This document shows positions 33,679-42,433 of a DNA stretch of 64,000 nucleotides, one piece after another. Source of the stretch: Bradyrhizobium sp. CIAT3101 (GTDB taxonomy: Bacteria; Pseudomonadota; Alphaproteobacteria; Rhizobiales; Xanthobacteraceae). Location of the stretch: the NCBI RefSeq assembly GCF_029714945.1, contig NZ_CP121634.1, positions 2,687,001 through 2,751,000 on the forward strand, written 5' to 3'. Numbering within the stretch: position 1 is the first letter of the stretch; each line of letters opens with the position of its first letter. The position numbers were made by a program, and so were the translations under genes. The notes under the pieces were generated by a model. That model had not been told where the DNA came from. It made no database searches and saw nothing but the letters and a program-made list of their open reading frames with translations.

Positions 33679-35160
33679 ATGACAAAAGCCGAGATTCGAT
33701 TTCCGATCGACGGCCGAACCCGCAAGATGTTCATCGATGGCGCATGGGTAGAAGCCCGCTCGGGGAAGGTCTTCGAGACGCGCAATCCTGCGACAGGCGA
33801 GGTGATCGGTTGCGTGCCGCGTGGCGACGCGGCCGACATCGGCCTTGCCGTCACCGCGGCCCGTCGGGCGTTTGATGGCCCGTGGAGCCGCTTCAAGCCG
33901 TTCGAGCGGCAAGCGCTGCTGCTGCGGATCGCCGACCTCTTCGAGAAGCACTGGGAGGAGATCAGCCAGTCCGACACGACTGACATGGGCATGCCGATCG
34001 TCAGGACGCGGGCGAACAAGCTTCGCGTGCTCGGCATGCTCCGATATTACGCCGGCATGGCCACCGCGATCCACGGCCAGACGATCGACAATTCGCTTCC
34101 GGGTGACATCGTCTCCTTCACGCGAAAGGAGCCGGTGGGTGTCGTTGGCGCCATCATCCCCTGGAACGCGCCCACGGCGGCATCGGTGTGGAAGATCGGC
34201 CCTGCGCTCGCGACCGGCTGCACCATCGTGCTCAAGCCCTCCGAAGAGGCGCCGCTGACGCCACTGCTGATCGCGGATCTGATGAACGAGGCGGGTGTGC
34301 CGCCCGGCGTGGTCAACGTCGTGACCGGGACCGGACAGGAGGCGGGTGCGCCGCTGGCCGAACATTCCGGCGTCGACAAGATCGTCTTCACTGGCTCGAC
34401 AGCAACCGGACAGGCCATCGTTCGCGCCTCGGCCGGCAACCTCAAGCGGGTGGCGCTCGAGCTCGGTGGAAAGTCGCCGGTCATCGTCTGTGCCGACGCG
34501 GATCTCGACAAGGCTGTGCCGATTGCCGCGATGGCCGCATTCGCCAATTCGGGCCAGATCTGTATCGCCGGCTCCCGTTTGTTCGTCGAACGATCGATCC
34601 ACGACGAGCTGGTCGAACGGCTCGGCAAGTTTGCTTCGGCCCTGAAGATCGGCGATGGGGCCGATCCCACAACCGAGATCGGACCGATCGTGTCCGAGCG
34701 ACAGCTCGACAAGGTCGAAGGATTCCTGCGGAGCGGGCGCGACGAGGGTGCGAAGCTCGTGGCGGGAGGCCGAAGACTGAAAGAGGGCGCGCTTGCGAAG
34801 GGCAATTTCGTCGAGCCGACCGTGTTCGCCGGCGTCTCCGACAACATGCAGATCGCCCGTGACGAAATCTTCGGTCCGGTCATTTCCGCTCTGCCGTTCG
34901 ACACGCTGGACGAAGCCGTGACGCGTGCCAATGCGACGCCGTATGGGCTCGCGGCGGGTCTGTTCACGCGCGACGTGAGCAAGGCCCATATCATCTCGCG
35001 CAGTCTGCGCGCCGGATCGGTCTGGGTGAACACCTATCACGCCATCGACCCTGCCTTGCCCTTCGGCGGTTACAAGATGAGCGGATATGGACGAGAAGGC
35101 GGTACCGAGCAGCTCGATGAATACCTGAACACGAAGGGGGTCTGGATCAAGCTGGATTGA
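33679..35160 (+). CDS. NAD(P)-dependent aldehyde dehydrogenase
   Basis: The 493-residue enzyme has the full set of catalytic elements: N163 in IIPWNAPTAAS, the FTGSTATGQAIV nucleotide loop, general base E261 in ELGGKSP and nucleophile C295 in NSGQICIAGSR, plus the EIFGPV motif. It oxidises an aldehyde to an acid in the cytoplasm. It is upstream of a liv-type importer; a Nac-type site starts 42 bases after its stop, so it may have its own promoter. Aldehyde identity is unknown; it might act on the aldehyde released by the aldolase at 47019-47720. Confidence 0.92.
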   Translation: MTKAEIRFPIDGRTRKMFIDGAWVEARSGKVFETRNPATGEVIGCVPRGDAADIGLAVTAARRAFDGPWSRFKPFERQALLLRIADLFEKHWEEISQSDTTDMGMPIVRTRANKLRVLGMLRYYAGMATAIHGQTIDNSLPGDIVSFTRKEPVGVVGAIIPWNAPTAASVWKIGPALATGCTIVLKPSEEAPLTPLLIADLMNEAGVPPGVVNVVTGTGQEAGAPLAEHSGVDKIVFTGSTATGQAIVRASAGNLKRVALELGGKSPVIVCADADLDKAVPIAAMAAFANSGQICIAGSRLFVERSIHDELVERLGKFASALKIGDGADPTTEIGPIVSERQLDKVEGFLRSGRDEGAKLVAGGRRLKEGALAKGNFVEPTVFAGVSDNMQIARDEIFGPVISALPFDTLDEAVTRANATPYGLAAGLFTRDVSKAHIISRSLRAGSVWVNTYHAIDPALPFGGYKMSGYGREGGTEQLDEYLNTKGVWIKLD

Positions 35161-35201
35161 TCCGGACGTTCGCCGGCTCGCGGCACGCGCGCGTGGATCC
35201 T

Positions 35202-35222
35202 GCCATAAGAATTCGCTATGGC
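35202..35222. promoter_or_regulatory. Predicted LysR (Nac-type) binding site, copy 1
   Basis: GCCATA-N9-TATGGC is a perfect inverted repeat with an ATA-N9-TAT core, matching both the LysR T-N11-A rule and the known Nac consensus. The flank GGCAGAC that follows is also identical to the second copy at 42340-42360. It lies 143 bases before the binding-protein gene of the liv-type operon. Confidence 0.72.
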
Positions 35223-35254
35223 GGCAGACCGCAGTCGTGCTTCCCCCGCCCGCA

Positions 35255-35348
35255 GCTGCAAATCTATTTTTTACTGTCGGCCGCAGCAAAAAATTCCAAG
35301 AGCAAGATCGCAAAAGCGGCGGAGTGGTCAGGCGCATAGATTTGCAGC
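35255..35348 (+). promoter_or_regulatory. Spaced 13-base inverted repeat in the leader of the liv-type operon
   Basis: GCTGCAAATCTAT (35255-35267) and ATAGATTTGCAGC (35336-35348) are exact reverse complements, 68 bases apart. The right arm ends 17 bases before the ATG of the binding-protein gene, next to its ribosome site. It could form a long-range stem in the mRNA leader or be two half-sites for a protein. Its function is unknown. Confidence 0.55.
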
Positions 35349-35365
35349 AGCAATGGAGCGGGGAA

Positions 35366-36550
35366 ATGACGATTGAGTTGAGCCGACGGGGTTTTTGCAT
35401 CGGGACCGCCCTGATTGGACTGCAATCCGCTTCCTCCATTGCCTTCGCCCGAACTGAGGATGGCACGGTCAAGCTTGGCCTCGTCGCACCGATGAGCGGT
35501 CCGAACGCCAGATATGGCGCTTTTTCGCTGCGCGGCGCCGAGATGGCGGCGAAAGAGATCAACGCAGCCGGAGGCGTCGGGGGCCGCAAGATCAACGTCA
35601 TGCCCGCGGACAGCCAGGGAACGCCGGTCGAGGGCGTTTCGGCGACCCGGCGCCTGATCGACCAGAACCAGGTCGACTACATCATCGGCGACGTCTCGAG
35701 CTCGGTCACGCTGGCCATGCAGCCGGTCGTCGAGGACGCGGGTGTGCTGCTCCTCAATGCGGCGTCGTCCAACCCCATGATCACCTACAAGGCCGGTGTC
35801 GGCGGCTTCAAATGGACCTTCCGCAACTATCCGACCGACGAGAACCGCGCGCTGATCGTGCTGCAATACGCCGCCGAGAAGAAGGGCTTTACCAAATACG
35901 CTGTCCTCTCCGTCGACACCGACTATGGGCGCGCGGCCATCGCCTTCACCAAGAAGTACCTGCCTCGCTTCAACAGCCAGATCCTGACCGAGGATTACTA
36001 TAAGGAAGGTGAAGTCGATTTCCGCAGCGTGCTTTCCAAGATCCGCGATTCCGGCGCCCAGGCCATCATCATGTATGGCAATGCAGATTCGACGCCCATC
36101 GTCGGTCGACAGATGATCGAGGTCGGGATCGCCGGCAAGATTCCGCTGATCGGCAATGCCGAGTTCAATACGGCAAGCTCGATCAAGGCGGCACCGAAGG
36201 CGCTCGAAGGAGCCATCGAGGCGGCGGCCTGGCTTCCGGCGTACGACTCCCCGAAGAGCAAGGCCTTCGTGGAGAAGTTCATCGCCGAGTACGGCGAGGC
36301 GCCAAACAATCACGCCTATGTGCATTGGGAGACGGTGCATCTGCTGGCCAAGGCGATCGAGCAGGCCCAGAGCATCGACCGCGAGAAGGTCCGCGCCGCG
36401 CTCTCCGCCATCCACTACGATAGCGCAGTTGGCGAGGTGACGTTCGACGATCACAATCAGGCCCGCTTGCCGATGATCCTGCTGGAGATCGAGCACGGCA
36501 AGCCCGCGATCAAGGGAGCCTACTCGGCCGAGATCGACTATCCGAAGTAA
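35366..36550 (+). CDS. Branched-chain-type ABC binding protein with twin-arginine signal
   Basis: The protein has 394 residues from the ATG following AGCGGGGAA; an upstream frame of 43 codons runs through the inverted repeat and was discarded. The N terminus MTIELSRRGFCIGTALIGLQSASSIAFA has R7-R8 in a Tat-like setting. The LivJ/K fold follows: VKLGLVAPMSGPNARYGAFSLRGAEMAAKEINAAGGVGG. It is the first gene of a Liv operon under the predicted Nac-type site. The ligand is probably a nitrogenous compound degraded by the HyuAB enzyme downstream, which is inference. Confidence 0.87.
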   Translation: MTIELSRRGFCIGTALIGLQSASSIAFARTEDGTVKLGLVAPMSGPNARYGAFSLRGAEMAAKEINAAGGVGGRKINVMPADSQGTPVEGVSATRRLIDQNQVDYIIGDVSSSVTLAMQPVVEDAGVLLLNAASSNPMITYKAGVGGFKWTFRNYPTDENRALIVLQYAAEKKGFTKYAVLSVDTDYGRAAIAFTKKYLPRFNSQILTEDYYKEGEVDFRSVLSKIRDSGAQAIIMYGNADSTPIVGRQMIEVGIAGKIPLIGNAEFNTASSIKAAPKALEGAIEAAAWLPAYDSPKSKAFVEKFIAEYGEAPNNHAYVHWETVHLLAKAIEQAQSIDREKVRAALSAIHYDSAVGEVTFDDHNQARLPMILLEIEHGKPAIKGAYSAEIDYPK

Positions 36551-36570
36551 GGCAAAGCAACGAGACTCAT

Positions 36571-37443
36571 ATGTTCTACACGGTCATCGAGCAGGTCGTT
36601 AACGGCATCGTCTCCGGATCAGTCTACGCGATCGTTGCCGTTGGCATGACGATGATCTTCGGCGTGTTGCGCGCCATCAATTTCGCCCATGGCGAATACT
36701 ACATGCTGGGGACCTTCGGCGCCTGGTTCGCGATCGACTATTTCGATCTGCCTTATCCGGTGGCGATCGTGATCGGCGTGGTGGCGACGGCATTGATCGC
36801 CGTCGTCGTCGGCAATCTCGTGATGCAGCGGATCGTGGGAGCGCCAGCCGAGGCCGGGGTGCTCGCGACCCTCGGCGTCGCGCTGATCCTCCAGAATACC
36901 GTTATCCTGGTGTTCGGTGGCAGCTACAAGTTCTTCTCCGGCGGCTATATCGAGCCGGTGACGCTGTTTGGCTTCACGCTGGCCGAGCAGCGCATCCTCA
37001 TCATCATCGTCGGCCTCATCGTGTTCGTCGGCCTCGAACTGATGGTCACCTACAGCCGGATGGGCAAGGCGATGCGCGCGGTCTCGCAGAATATCGAGTG
37101 CTGTGCGGTGGTCGGCATCGACGTCCGACACATCGCGCTGTGGACCTTCATCCTCGGCGCCGGCCTTGCCGGGCTGTCAGGTGTGCTGACCGCGCCCGTC
37201 AACGTCAGTGTCTACGGCGGCATGGGCGAACTCATCACCTTCAAGACGCTGCCGATCATCATCATGGGCGGACTAGGCAATGTCCGTGGCACCTTCGTCG
37301 CGGCGATGATCCTCGGCATCGCCGAGAGCCTGGTCGCGACCTATGTCGGGTTGCAGTTCCGCGACACCGTCGGCTTTGCAACCCTGATGCTGGTGCTGAT
37401 GTGGCGTCCGCACGGGCTGTTCTCCGCGCAGGCGCGCTTTTGA
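36571..37443 (+). CDS. LivH-type permease
   Basis: The 290-residue membrane protein has the LivH signature VVNGIVSGSVYAIVAVGMTMIFGVLRAINFAHGEYYMLG at the N terminus and IIMGGLGNVRGTFVAAMILG near residue 230. It follows the binding-protein gene by 20 bases and is paired with the LivM-type permease 10-43 bases downstream, depending on the start chosen for that gene. Confidence 0.9.
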   Translation: MFYTVIEQVVNGIVSGSVYAIVAVGMTMIFGVLRAINFAHGEYYMLGTFGAWFAIDYFDLPYPVAIVIGVVATALIAVVVGNLVMQRIVGAPAEAGVLATLGVALILQNTVILVFGGSYKFFSGGYIEPVTLFGFTLAEQRILIIIVGLIVFVGLELMVTYSRMGKAMRAVSQNIECCAVVGIDVRHIALWTFILGAGLAGLSGVLTAPVNVSVYGGMGELITFKTLPIIIMGGLGNVRGTFVAAMILGIAESLVATYVGLQFRDTVGFATLMLVLMWRPHGLFSAQARF

Positions 37444-37486
37444 TCGCTGGGATGTGACATTGACCGAGATTGTCCGAGACCAGACC

Positions 37487-38473
37487 ATGACACCGGCAGA
37501 AAGCCCAGTGGCGAAGACCGGAACGGATCTGCGCGTCGCGTTCGGCCTTGCGCTGGCAGCGCTGGCCTGCCTGGCACCGCTGTTCCTCGGGAACTACCCG
37601 CTGCATGCAATCATCATCGCGTTGATCTTCCTGCTGCCGGCTCATGGTCTCAATCTGCTGCTCGGATACACCGGGCTGCTGTCGTTGGCGCAGGCAGCGT
37701 TCTTCGGCATCGGGGCCTATGCCTCGGCGCTGCTGGCGGTGCATTTCGGCACCCCGTTCTATCTGAATTTCCTCGCCGCCGGGCTCATCGCCGGTGCGAT
37801 CGCGCTTCCGCTCGGAATTCCCGCTTTGCGCCTGCGCTCGACCTCGTTCGTGATGTGCACGCTCGGCTTCGTGATCATCGGGCAGGCGATTGCGAAAAAC
37901 TGGATCAGCCTGACGCGTGGCGACATGGGCCTGGCCGCAATACCGAAGCCCTACTTTGCGCTAGGGCCGGCTTCATTCACGGTCTCCAGCACCGTCGGTT
38001 TCTATTATCTGGTGCTCGCGATCGCGGCGCTGGCGACCTTGGCGATCTATCTGATCGTGCGTTCGCCCGCGGGGCGCAACATGATCGCCATCCGCGAAAA
38101 CGAGACGCTGGCTGAATCCGTGGGCATCCCCACCTGGTACTACAAGCTCATCGTGTTCATGATCAGCGCCGCGTTTGCCGGGCTCGGCGGCAGCCTCTAT
38201 GCGCATTACCTCACGGTGGTGAGCCCGCTGACCTTCCAGATGTATTATTCGACCACGATGTTGATCATCGTGCTCGGCGGCGGCGCAGGCACCATCTCGG
38301 GCGTCATCTTCGGCAGCCTGCTGTTCGTCGGTCTCACCGAAGCCCTGCGCGTCGCGCCGGAACTGCGCATGATCGCCTACGGCTTCTTCCTGCTCGCCCT
38401 CGTCTTCTATTTCCCGAACGGTTTCGCGCCGCTGATCGGCCGTTTCTGGTCATTCCTCGAGAGGCGCAAATGA
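37487..38473 (+). CDS. LivM-type permease
   Basis: The protein has 328 residues from the ATG at 37487; an in-frame GTG at 37454 would add 11 residues and neither start has a clear ribosome site. The LivM core LNLLLGYTGLLSLAQAAFFGIGAYASALL is near residue 60 and LRLRSTSFVMCTLGFVIIGQ near 115. It has about ten hydrophobic spans. Its stop overlaps the LivG-type start (ATGA), so the two are translationally coupled. Confidence 0.88.
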   Translation: MTPAESPVAKTGTDLRVAFGLALAALACLAPLFLGNYPLHAIIIALIFLLPAHGLNLLLGYTGLLSLAQAAFFGIGAYASALLAVHFGTPFYLNFLAAGLIAGAIALPLGIPALRLRSTSFVMCTLGFVIIGQAIAKNWISLTRGDMGLAAIPKPYFALGPASFTVSSTVGFYYLVLAIAALATLAIYLIVRSPAGRNMIAIRENETLAESVGIPTWYYKLIVFMISAAFAGLGGSLYAHYLTVVSPLTFQMYYSTTMLIIVLGGGAGTISGVIFGSLLFVGLTEALRVAPELRMIAYGFFLLALVFYFPNGFAPLIGRFWSFLERRK

Positions 38474-39240
38474 GCGGGCTGCCGATTCTCGACATCTCCG
38501 GGCTCTGCAAATCCTACGGCGCGGTGCGCGCGGTCGACGGTGTCGACCTGCACGTCAACCGCGGCGAGATCTGCGGGCTGATCGGACCAAATGGTTCCGG
38601 AAAGTCCACTTTCTTCGATTGCGTGACCGGGCTTGCGAAGCCCAGCGCAGGTGCTGTGAAGCTCGATGGCCAGGACATCACCGGCTGGTCGCTGAACGAC
38701 ATTGCGCGGGAAGGACGCATGCTGCGCTCGTTCCAGAAGACGGTGGTGTTCTCTGCGCTCGATATCGAGGAGAACCTCGTCATCGCCGGCCAGATGTTTG
38801 CCTTCCCTGGAATCCTGTCGACCTTCGGGATCGGCGCCGCCGCGCGCAATCGCATTAAAGCCCTGCGGGAACGGGCGCGCGAGCTGATCAAGATCGCCGG
38901 CCTCTGGGACGTGCGCTTCCAGCCCGCGGGAAAGCTTTCGGGCGGACAACAGAAGCTGATCCAGTTTGCTTCCATGCTGATGCCGGAGCCGAAGCTCATC
39001 CTGCTCGACGAGCCCATGGCGGGCATCAATCCGAAGCTGATCGAACGTGTGGTCGAGAGCATTCGTCTTGCCAACACCTCGTTCGGCGTCAGCTTCTTGA
39101 TCATCGAGCACAACATCGACGTGGTCACCAGCCTGTGCCGGCGCGTGGTCGTGCTCGATCAGGGGCGCAAGCTCGCTGAGGGAACACCGGACGAGATCGT
39201 CCAGAATCAGGCGGTGCGGGAGGCCTATCTCGGTGGCTGA
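38470..39240 (+). CDS. LivG-type ATP-binding protein
   Basis: The 256-residue ATPase has Walker A GPNGSGKST near residue 38, signature LSGGQQK near 156, Walker B LILLDEPMAGINP and the LivG C-terminal tail EIVQNQAVREAYLGG. Unlike the other liv-type cluster in this window, LivG and LivF are separate proteins here. It overlaps LivM by 4 bases and LivF by 8. Confidence 0.92.
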   Translation: MSGLPILDISGLCKSYGAVRAVDGVDLHVNRGEICGLIGPNGSGKSTFFDCVTGLAKPSAGAVKLDGQDITGWSLNDIAREGRMLRSFQKTVVFSALDIEENLVIAGQMFAFPGILSTFGIGAAARNRIKALRERARELIKIAGLWDVRFQPAGKLSGGQQKLIQFASMLMPEPKLILLDEPMAGINPKLIERVVESIRLANTSFGVSFLIIEHNIDVVTSLCRRVVVLDQGRKLAEGTPDEIVQNQAVREAYLGG

Positions 39241-39973
39241 ACCCTCTCTTTCGATCAAGGGACTGCGCGCGGGCTACGGCTCGCTCGATATCCTCAACGG
39301 CGTCGATCTCGATGTGCCGCAGGGGCAGTTCGTTGCGCTGATGGGTCCGAATGGGGCAGGAAAATCGACGCTGCTCAAGACGCTTTACGGCATGACGACC
39401 GTCAAGGGCGGCAGCATCAACTGGCGGGGCAAGGACATTTCAGCCTTCAAGTCCCGCGCAATCCTGGCCGAAGGCATCTCCTGGGTGCCGCAGGGCCGTT
39501 GCAACTTTCCGGTGATGACGGTCGACGAGAATCTGCAGATGGCCGCCTACACGCTGCGCGACAGGAACGTGAAGGCGGAGCGCGACTATGTCTACGACTT
39601 GTTCCCGATCCTGAAGACACGCCGCAACACGCTGGCGGGCAACATGTCCGGCGGCGAGCAGCAATTGCTCGAGGTCGCAATGGCTGTGTTGCAGCGGCCA
39701 AAGATCCTGCTGGTCGACGAACCCTCGGTCGGCCTGTCGCCGACTGCGATCGGCGTCGTGTTCGACGAGCTGCTGCGTATCAACGCGGCCGGCCAGACCA
39801 TCCTGCTGGTCGAGCAGAACACCAAAAAGGCCATGCAGGTCGCTCAGCGCGCCGTCATCCTGCGGCTCGGCAAAGTGATCTGGGACGGGCGGCCCGCAGA
39901 CATCACCCACGACGAGCTCGGCGAGCTGTTCCTCACCGGCCGCATGCGCGGCGAGACCGACGTCGAGCACTGA
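39233..39973 (+). CDS. LivF-type ATP-binding protein
   Basis: The 246-residue ATPase starts at a GTG inside the end of the LivG-type gene, with GGAGG nine bases upstream. Motifs are GPNGAGKST, LSGGEQQ-equivalent MSGGEQQLLEVAMAVLQ, and ILLVDEPSVGLSP. It forms the ATPase heterodimer with the LivG-type protein and completes the five-part importer. Confidence 0.92.
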   Translation: MAEPSLSIKGLRAGYGSLDILNGVDLDVPQGQFVALMGPNGAGKSTLLKTLYGMTTVKGGSINWRGKDISAFKSRAILAEGISWVPQGRCNFPVMTVDENLQMAAYTLRDRNVKAERDYVYDLFPILKTRRNTLAGNMSGGEQQLLEVAMAVLQRPKILLVDEPSVGLSPTAIGVVFDELLRINAAGQTILLVEQNTKKAMQVAQRAVILRLGKVIWDGRPADITHDELGELFLTGRMRGETDVEH

Positions 39974-40002
39974 CACGACTTACAATCAAAAGGACGACCA
40001 CA

Positions 40003-41211
40003 GTGACGATCTTCGTGCCGGCCGCGCGCGTCTCGCGCATCAAGATATCCCCGACCACCGCGGCGTCCGCGCGCGTGCGCGAGCTGAAGGCTGCCGGCCG
40101 CGACATCGTCGACATGGCGATCGGCGAGCCTGACTTCGACACGCCCGACGACGTCAAGGCGGCGGCGCACGCGGCGATCGATCGCGGCGAGACGAAATAT
40201 ACCGCCGTCAACGGCACCGTGGCGCTGCGCAAGGGGATTATTGCCGACTACAAGCGTCGCCTCGGGCTCGACTATAGTGACAACGAGATCTGCGTCGGCG
40301 GCGGCGCCAAGCAGATCCTGTTTCTCGCGTTGATGGCGAGCGTGGAGGAGGGCGCCGAGGTCATCATTCCCGCGCCGTACTGGGTCTCCTATCCCGACAT
40401 GGTCATTGCCAACGACGGCAAACCGGTGATCGTCCGCTGCTCCGAGAACCAGGGATTCAAGCTGACGGCTGATGCGCTGGAGGCCGCTATCACGCCGAGG
40501 ACGCGGTGGCTGATCCTCAACGCTCCCTCAAATCCGACTGGAGCTGCCCATTCCCGCAGCGATCTCGAAGCGCTCGGCGCTGTGCTGTCGCGCCATCCCG
40601 ACGTCCTCGTGCTCTCGGACGATATTTACGACCAGATCTGGTACCGCGACGAACCGGCGACGACGCTTGCGGCGGCGGTGCCCGCGTTGAAGGATCGCAT
40701 CCTGCTGACCAACGGCGTGTCAAAGACCTATGCCATGACCGGATGGCGGATCGGTTATGCCGCCGGCCCCGCGCCGCTGGTTTCGGCGATCAACAAGCTG
40801 CAATCGCAGATGTCGTCGTGCCCATCGTCGATCAGCCAGGCCGCTGCGGCCCATGCGCTGACCAGCGACCAGTCGTTCGTGCGCGACAGCGTCAAGCTCT
40901 ACAAGGAGCGGCGCGATTATGCCTGTGCACGGCTGAACGCAATCCCGGGCCTGTCCTGCCTCGTGCCTGACGGCGCGTTCTATCTCTATCCCGGCTGTGC
41001 CGGCGTGATCGGCAAGACCACGCCCGAAGGCAAGGTCATCGAGAACGATCTCGACTTCGTACTTTATCTTCTGGACGGTGTCGGCGTTGCTGCGGTGCAG
41101 GGCGCGGCCTACGGGCTCTCGCCGTATTTCCGCCTGTCGATCGCGACCTCGATGGAGGCGATCAAGGAGGCCTGCGACCGTATCGAAAAGGCCTGTCGGG
41201 CGCTTCGTTGA
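40003..41211 (+). CDS. Class I/II pyridoxal-phosphate aminotransferase
   Basis: The protein has 402 residues from GTG with AAAAGGA nine bases upstream; the upstream frame overlaps livF and was rejected. The fold type I motifs are MAIGEPDFDTPDDV, NAPSNPTGAAHS, LSDDIYDQIWY and the PLP lysine K241 in SKTYAMTGWRIGYAAGP, as in aspartate aminotransferase subgroup I-gamma. It follows the importer by 29 bases, so it is probably co-transcribed. It likely removes the amino group from an amino acid freed by HyuAB or imported directly; the specific substrate is unknown. Confidence 0.88.
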   Translation: MTIFVPAARVSRIKISPTTAASARVRELKAAGRDIVDMAIGEPDFDTPDDVKAAAHAAIDRGETKYTAVNGTVALRKGIIADYKRRLGLDYSDNEICVGGGAKQILFLALMASVEEGAEVIIPAPYWVSYPDMVIANDGKPVIVRCSENQGFKLTADALEAAITPRTRWLILNAPSNPTGAAHSRSDLEALGAVLSRHPDVLVLSDDIYDQIWYRDEPATTLAAAVPALKDRILLTNGVSKTYAMTGWRIGYAAGPAPLVSAINKLQSQMSSCPSSISQAAAAHALTSDQSFVRDSVKLYKERRDYACARLNAIPGLSCLVPDGAFYLYPGCAGVIGKTTPEGKVIENDLDFVLYLLDGVGVAAVQGAAYGLSPYFRLSIATSMEAIKEACDRIEKACRALR

Positions 41212-41333
41212 GCACGCCGGGGCGCGGACCGAAGAACCAGGGGCGCTTCGCGAAGAATCTCATTGAAATCAACAGGCTAGATAAAGGATATTGCTGGTCA
41301 GAGTGACATCCTCAGAGCCGGTATTCGACACAT

Positions 41334-42272
41334 ATGAGCGTCGATTTCAGGAAGCTGAAAAGCTTTGTCAAAGTCGTCGATGCCGGAAGCGTCTCGCGCG
41401 CGGCCGGCCTGCTGCGCACGGCGCAACCGGCGCTCTCGCAGCAGATCGCTGCTCTTGAGAGCCACTTCAAGCACAAGCTGCTTCTGCGCAGCAATCACGG
41501 CATTGTCCCGACCGAAGCCGGCCTGATTCTCTATCGTCACGCCCAGTTGCTGTTGAAGCAGATCGAGCAGGCGCAGATCGACATCGACCAGTCGACCAAG
41601 GCACTGGCAGGGCGCGTGTCGATCGGACTTGCGACCTATTCGGCGTCGAGCACGCTATCGCTGCCGATTCTGAAAGAGATGTCGGCTCTGCATCCGCAGA
41701 TCATCGTCCATATCAACGATAGTTTCGGTCACGTGCTCAGCGAGCTCATCATGACCGGCAAGATGGATATGGCCATGATCTACGGTTCCGGGCCAATCAA
41801 GGGCGTCAAGCTCCAGCCGCTGTTTCGCGAGGAGCTGTATCTCGTGTCGCGCGCCGAGACCGCGAAGAAGTCGACGGACGAGCCGCTGCCGCTGTCGGCG
41901 CTGGCCGACGTCAAGCTGCTGCTGCCAAGCCAGGGGCATTTTTTGCGCCGCCTGATTGATGAATCGCTCGCGCGCGCGAGGGTAACGCCGAACGTCGCCT
42001 CCGAGATTGAATCGGTCTCGGCACTCGGCGCGGCCGTGACCGAGGGGTTGGGCTCGACCATCCTGCCGGCCTCGGTCGCCGCCGCCAGCGCGTCGAGCTT
42101 TGCGGGTGTCGAGGTGCGGCGCCTGGTGCGCCCCGCCATCGAGGCGACCGTGTCCTTGTGCGTCTCCGATCATCTGCCGCTGTCGGAGCCCGCGCTGGCC
42201 ACGCGCTCGGTGCTTCTGACAGTCGTCGAGAAGCTGATGCGCAGTCATCCGCAAGGCATTCGGGCGGTCTAA
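41334..42272 (+). CDS. LysR-family regulator resembling Nac (nitrogen assimilation control)
   Basis: The 312-residue protein has an N-terminal winged helix-turn-helix, FRKLKSFVKVVDAGSVSRAAGLLRTAQPALSQQIAALE, and a dimerisation helix through about residue 90. The effector domain ends with the hinge EIESVSALGAAVTEGLGSTILPAS, which closely follows the Nac/Cbl-like group (enteric Nac has EIESITTLTAAIASGMGATVLPES). It sits between the aminotransferase and hyuA. Two copies of an ATA-N9-TAT palindrome, the form bound by Nac, precede the liv and hyu units, so it is probably their activator or repressor. Effector unknown. Confidence 0.87.
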   Translation: MSVDFRKLKSFVKVVDAGSVSRAAGLLRTAQPALSQQIAALESHFKHKLLLRSNHGIVPTEAGLILYRHAQLLLKQIEQAQIDIDQSTKALAGRVSIGLATYSASSTLSLPILKEMSALHPQIIVHINDSFGHVLSELIMTGKMDMAMIYGSGPIKGVKLQPLFREELYLVSRAETAKKSTDEPLPLSALADVKLLLPSQGHFLRRLIDESLARARVTPNVASEIESVSALGAAVTEGLGSTILPASVAAASASSFAGVEVRRLVRPAIEATVSLCVSDHLPLSEPALATRSVLLTVVEKLMRSHPQGIRAV

Positions 42273-42339
42273 GCAGAACGCTTGCCATCTATGGCACGAG
42301 CATCGACGCAGCTCGGCTGCATTGTGCCGGTTTCGCTAT

Positions 42340-42360
42340 GCCATAAACAAAACCTATGGC
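42340..42360. promoter_or_regulatory. Predicted LysR (Nac-type) binding site, copy 2
   Basis: GCCATA-N9-TATGGC lies between the regulator gene and hyuA, 73 bases before the hyuA start. The arms and the following GGCAGAC are identical to copy 1 at 35202-35222, while seven inner spacer bases differ. Conservation of arms but not spacer is the mark of a protein-binding site. Confidence 0.75.
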
Positions 42361-42433
42361 GGCAGACGGGAGTTGTGGTGGTCGCGTGCGGCCGCATTTC
42401 CTACCCTCGAAAACAATCGCTTCGAGGAAAAAG

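Noticed and set aside
33268..35601. 777-codon minus-strand open frame
   Set aside because: It lies antisense to the aldehyde dehydrogenase, has no ribosome site or recognisable domain, and is the usual long shadow frame of a high-GC gene.
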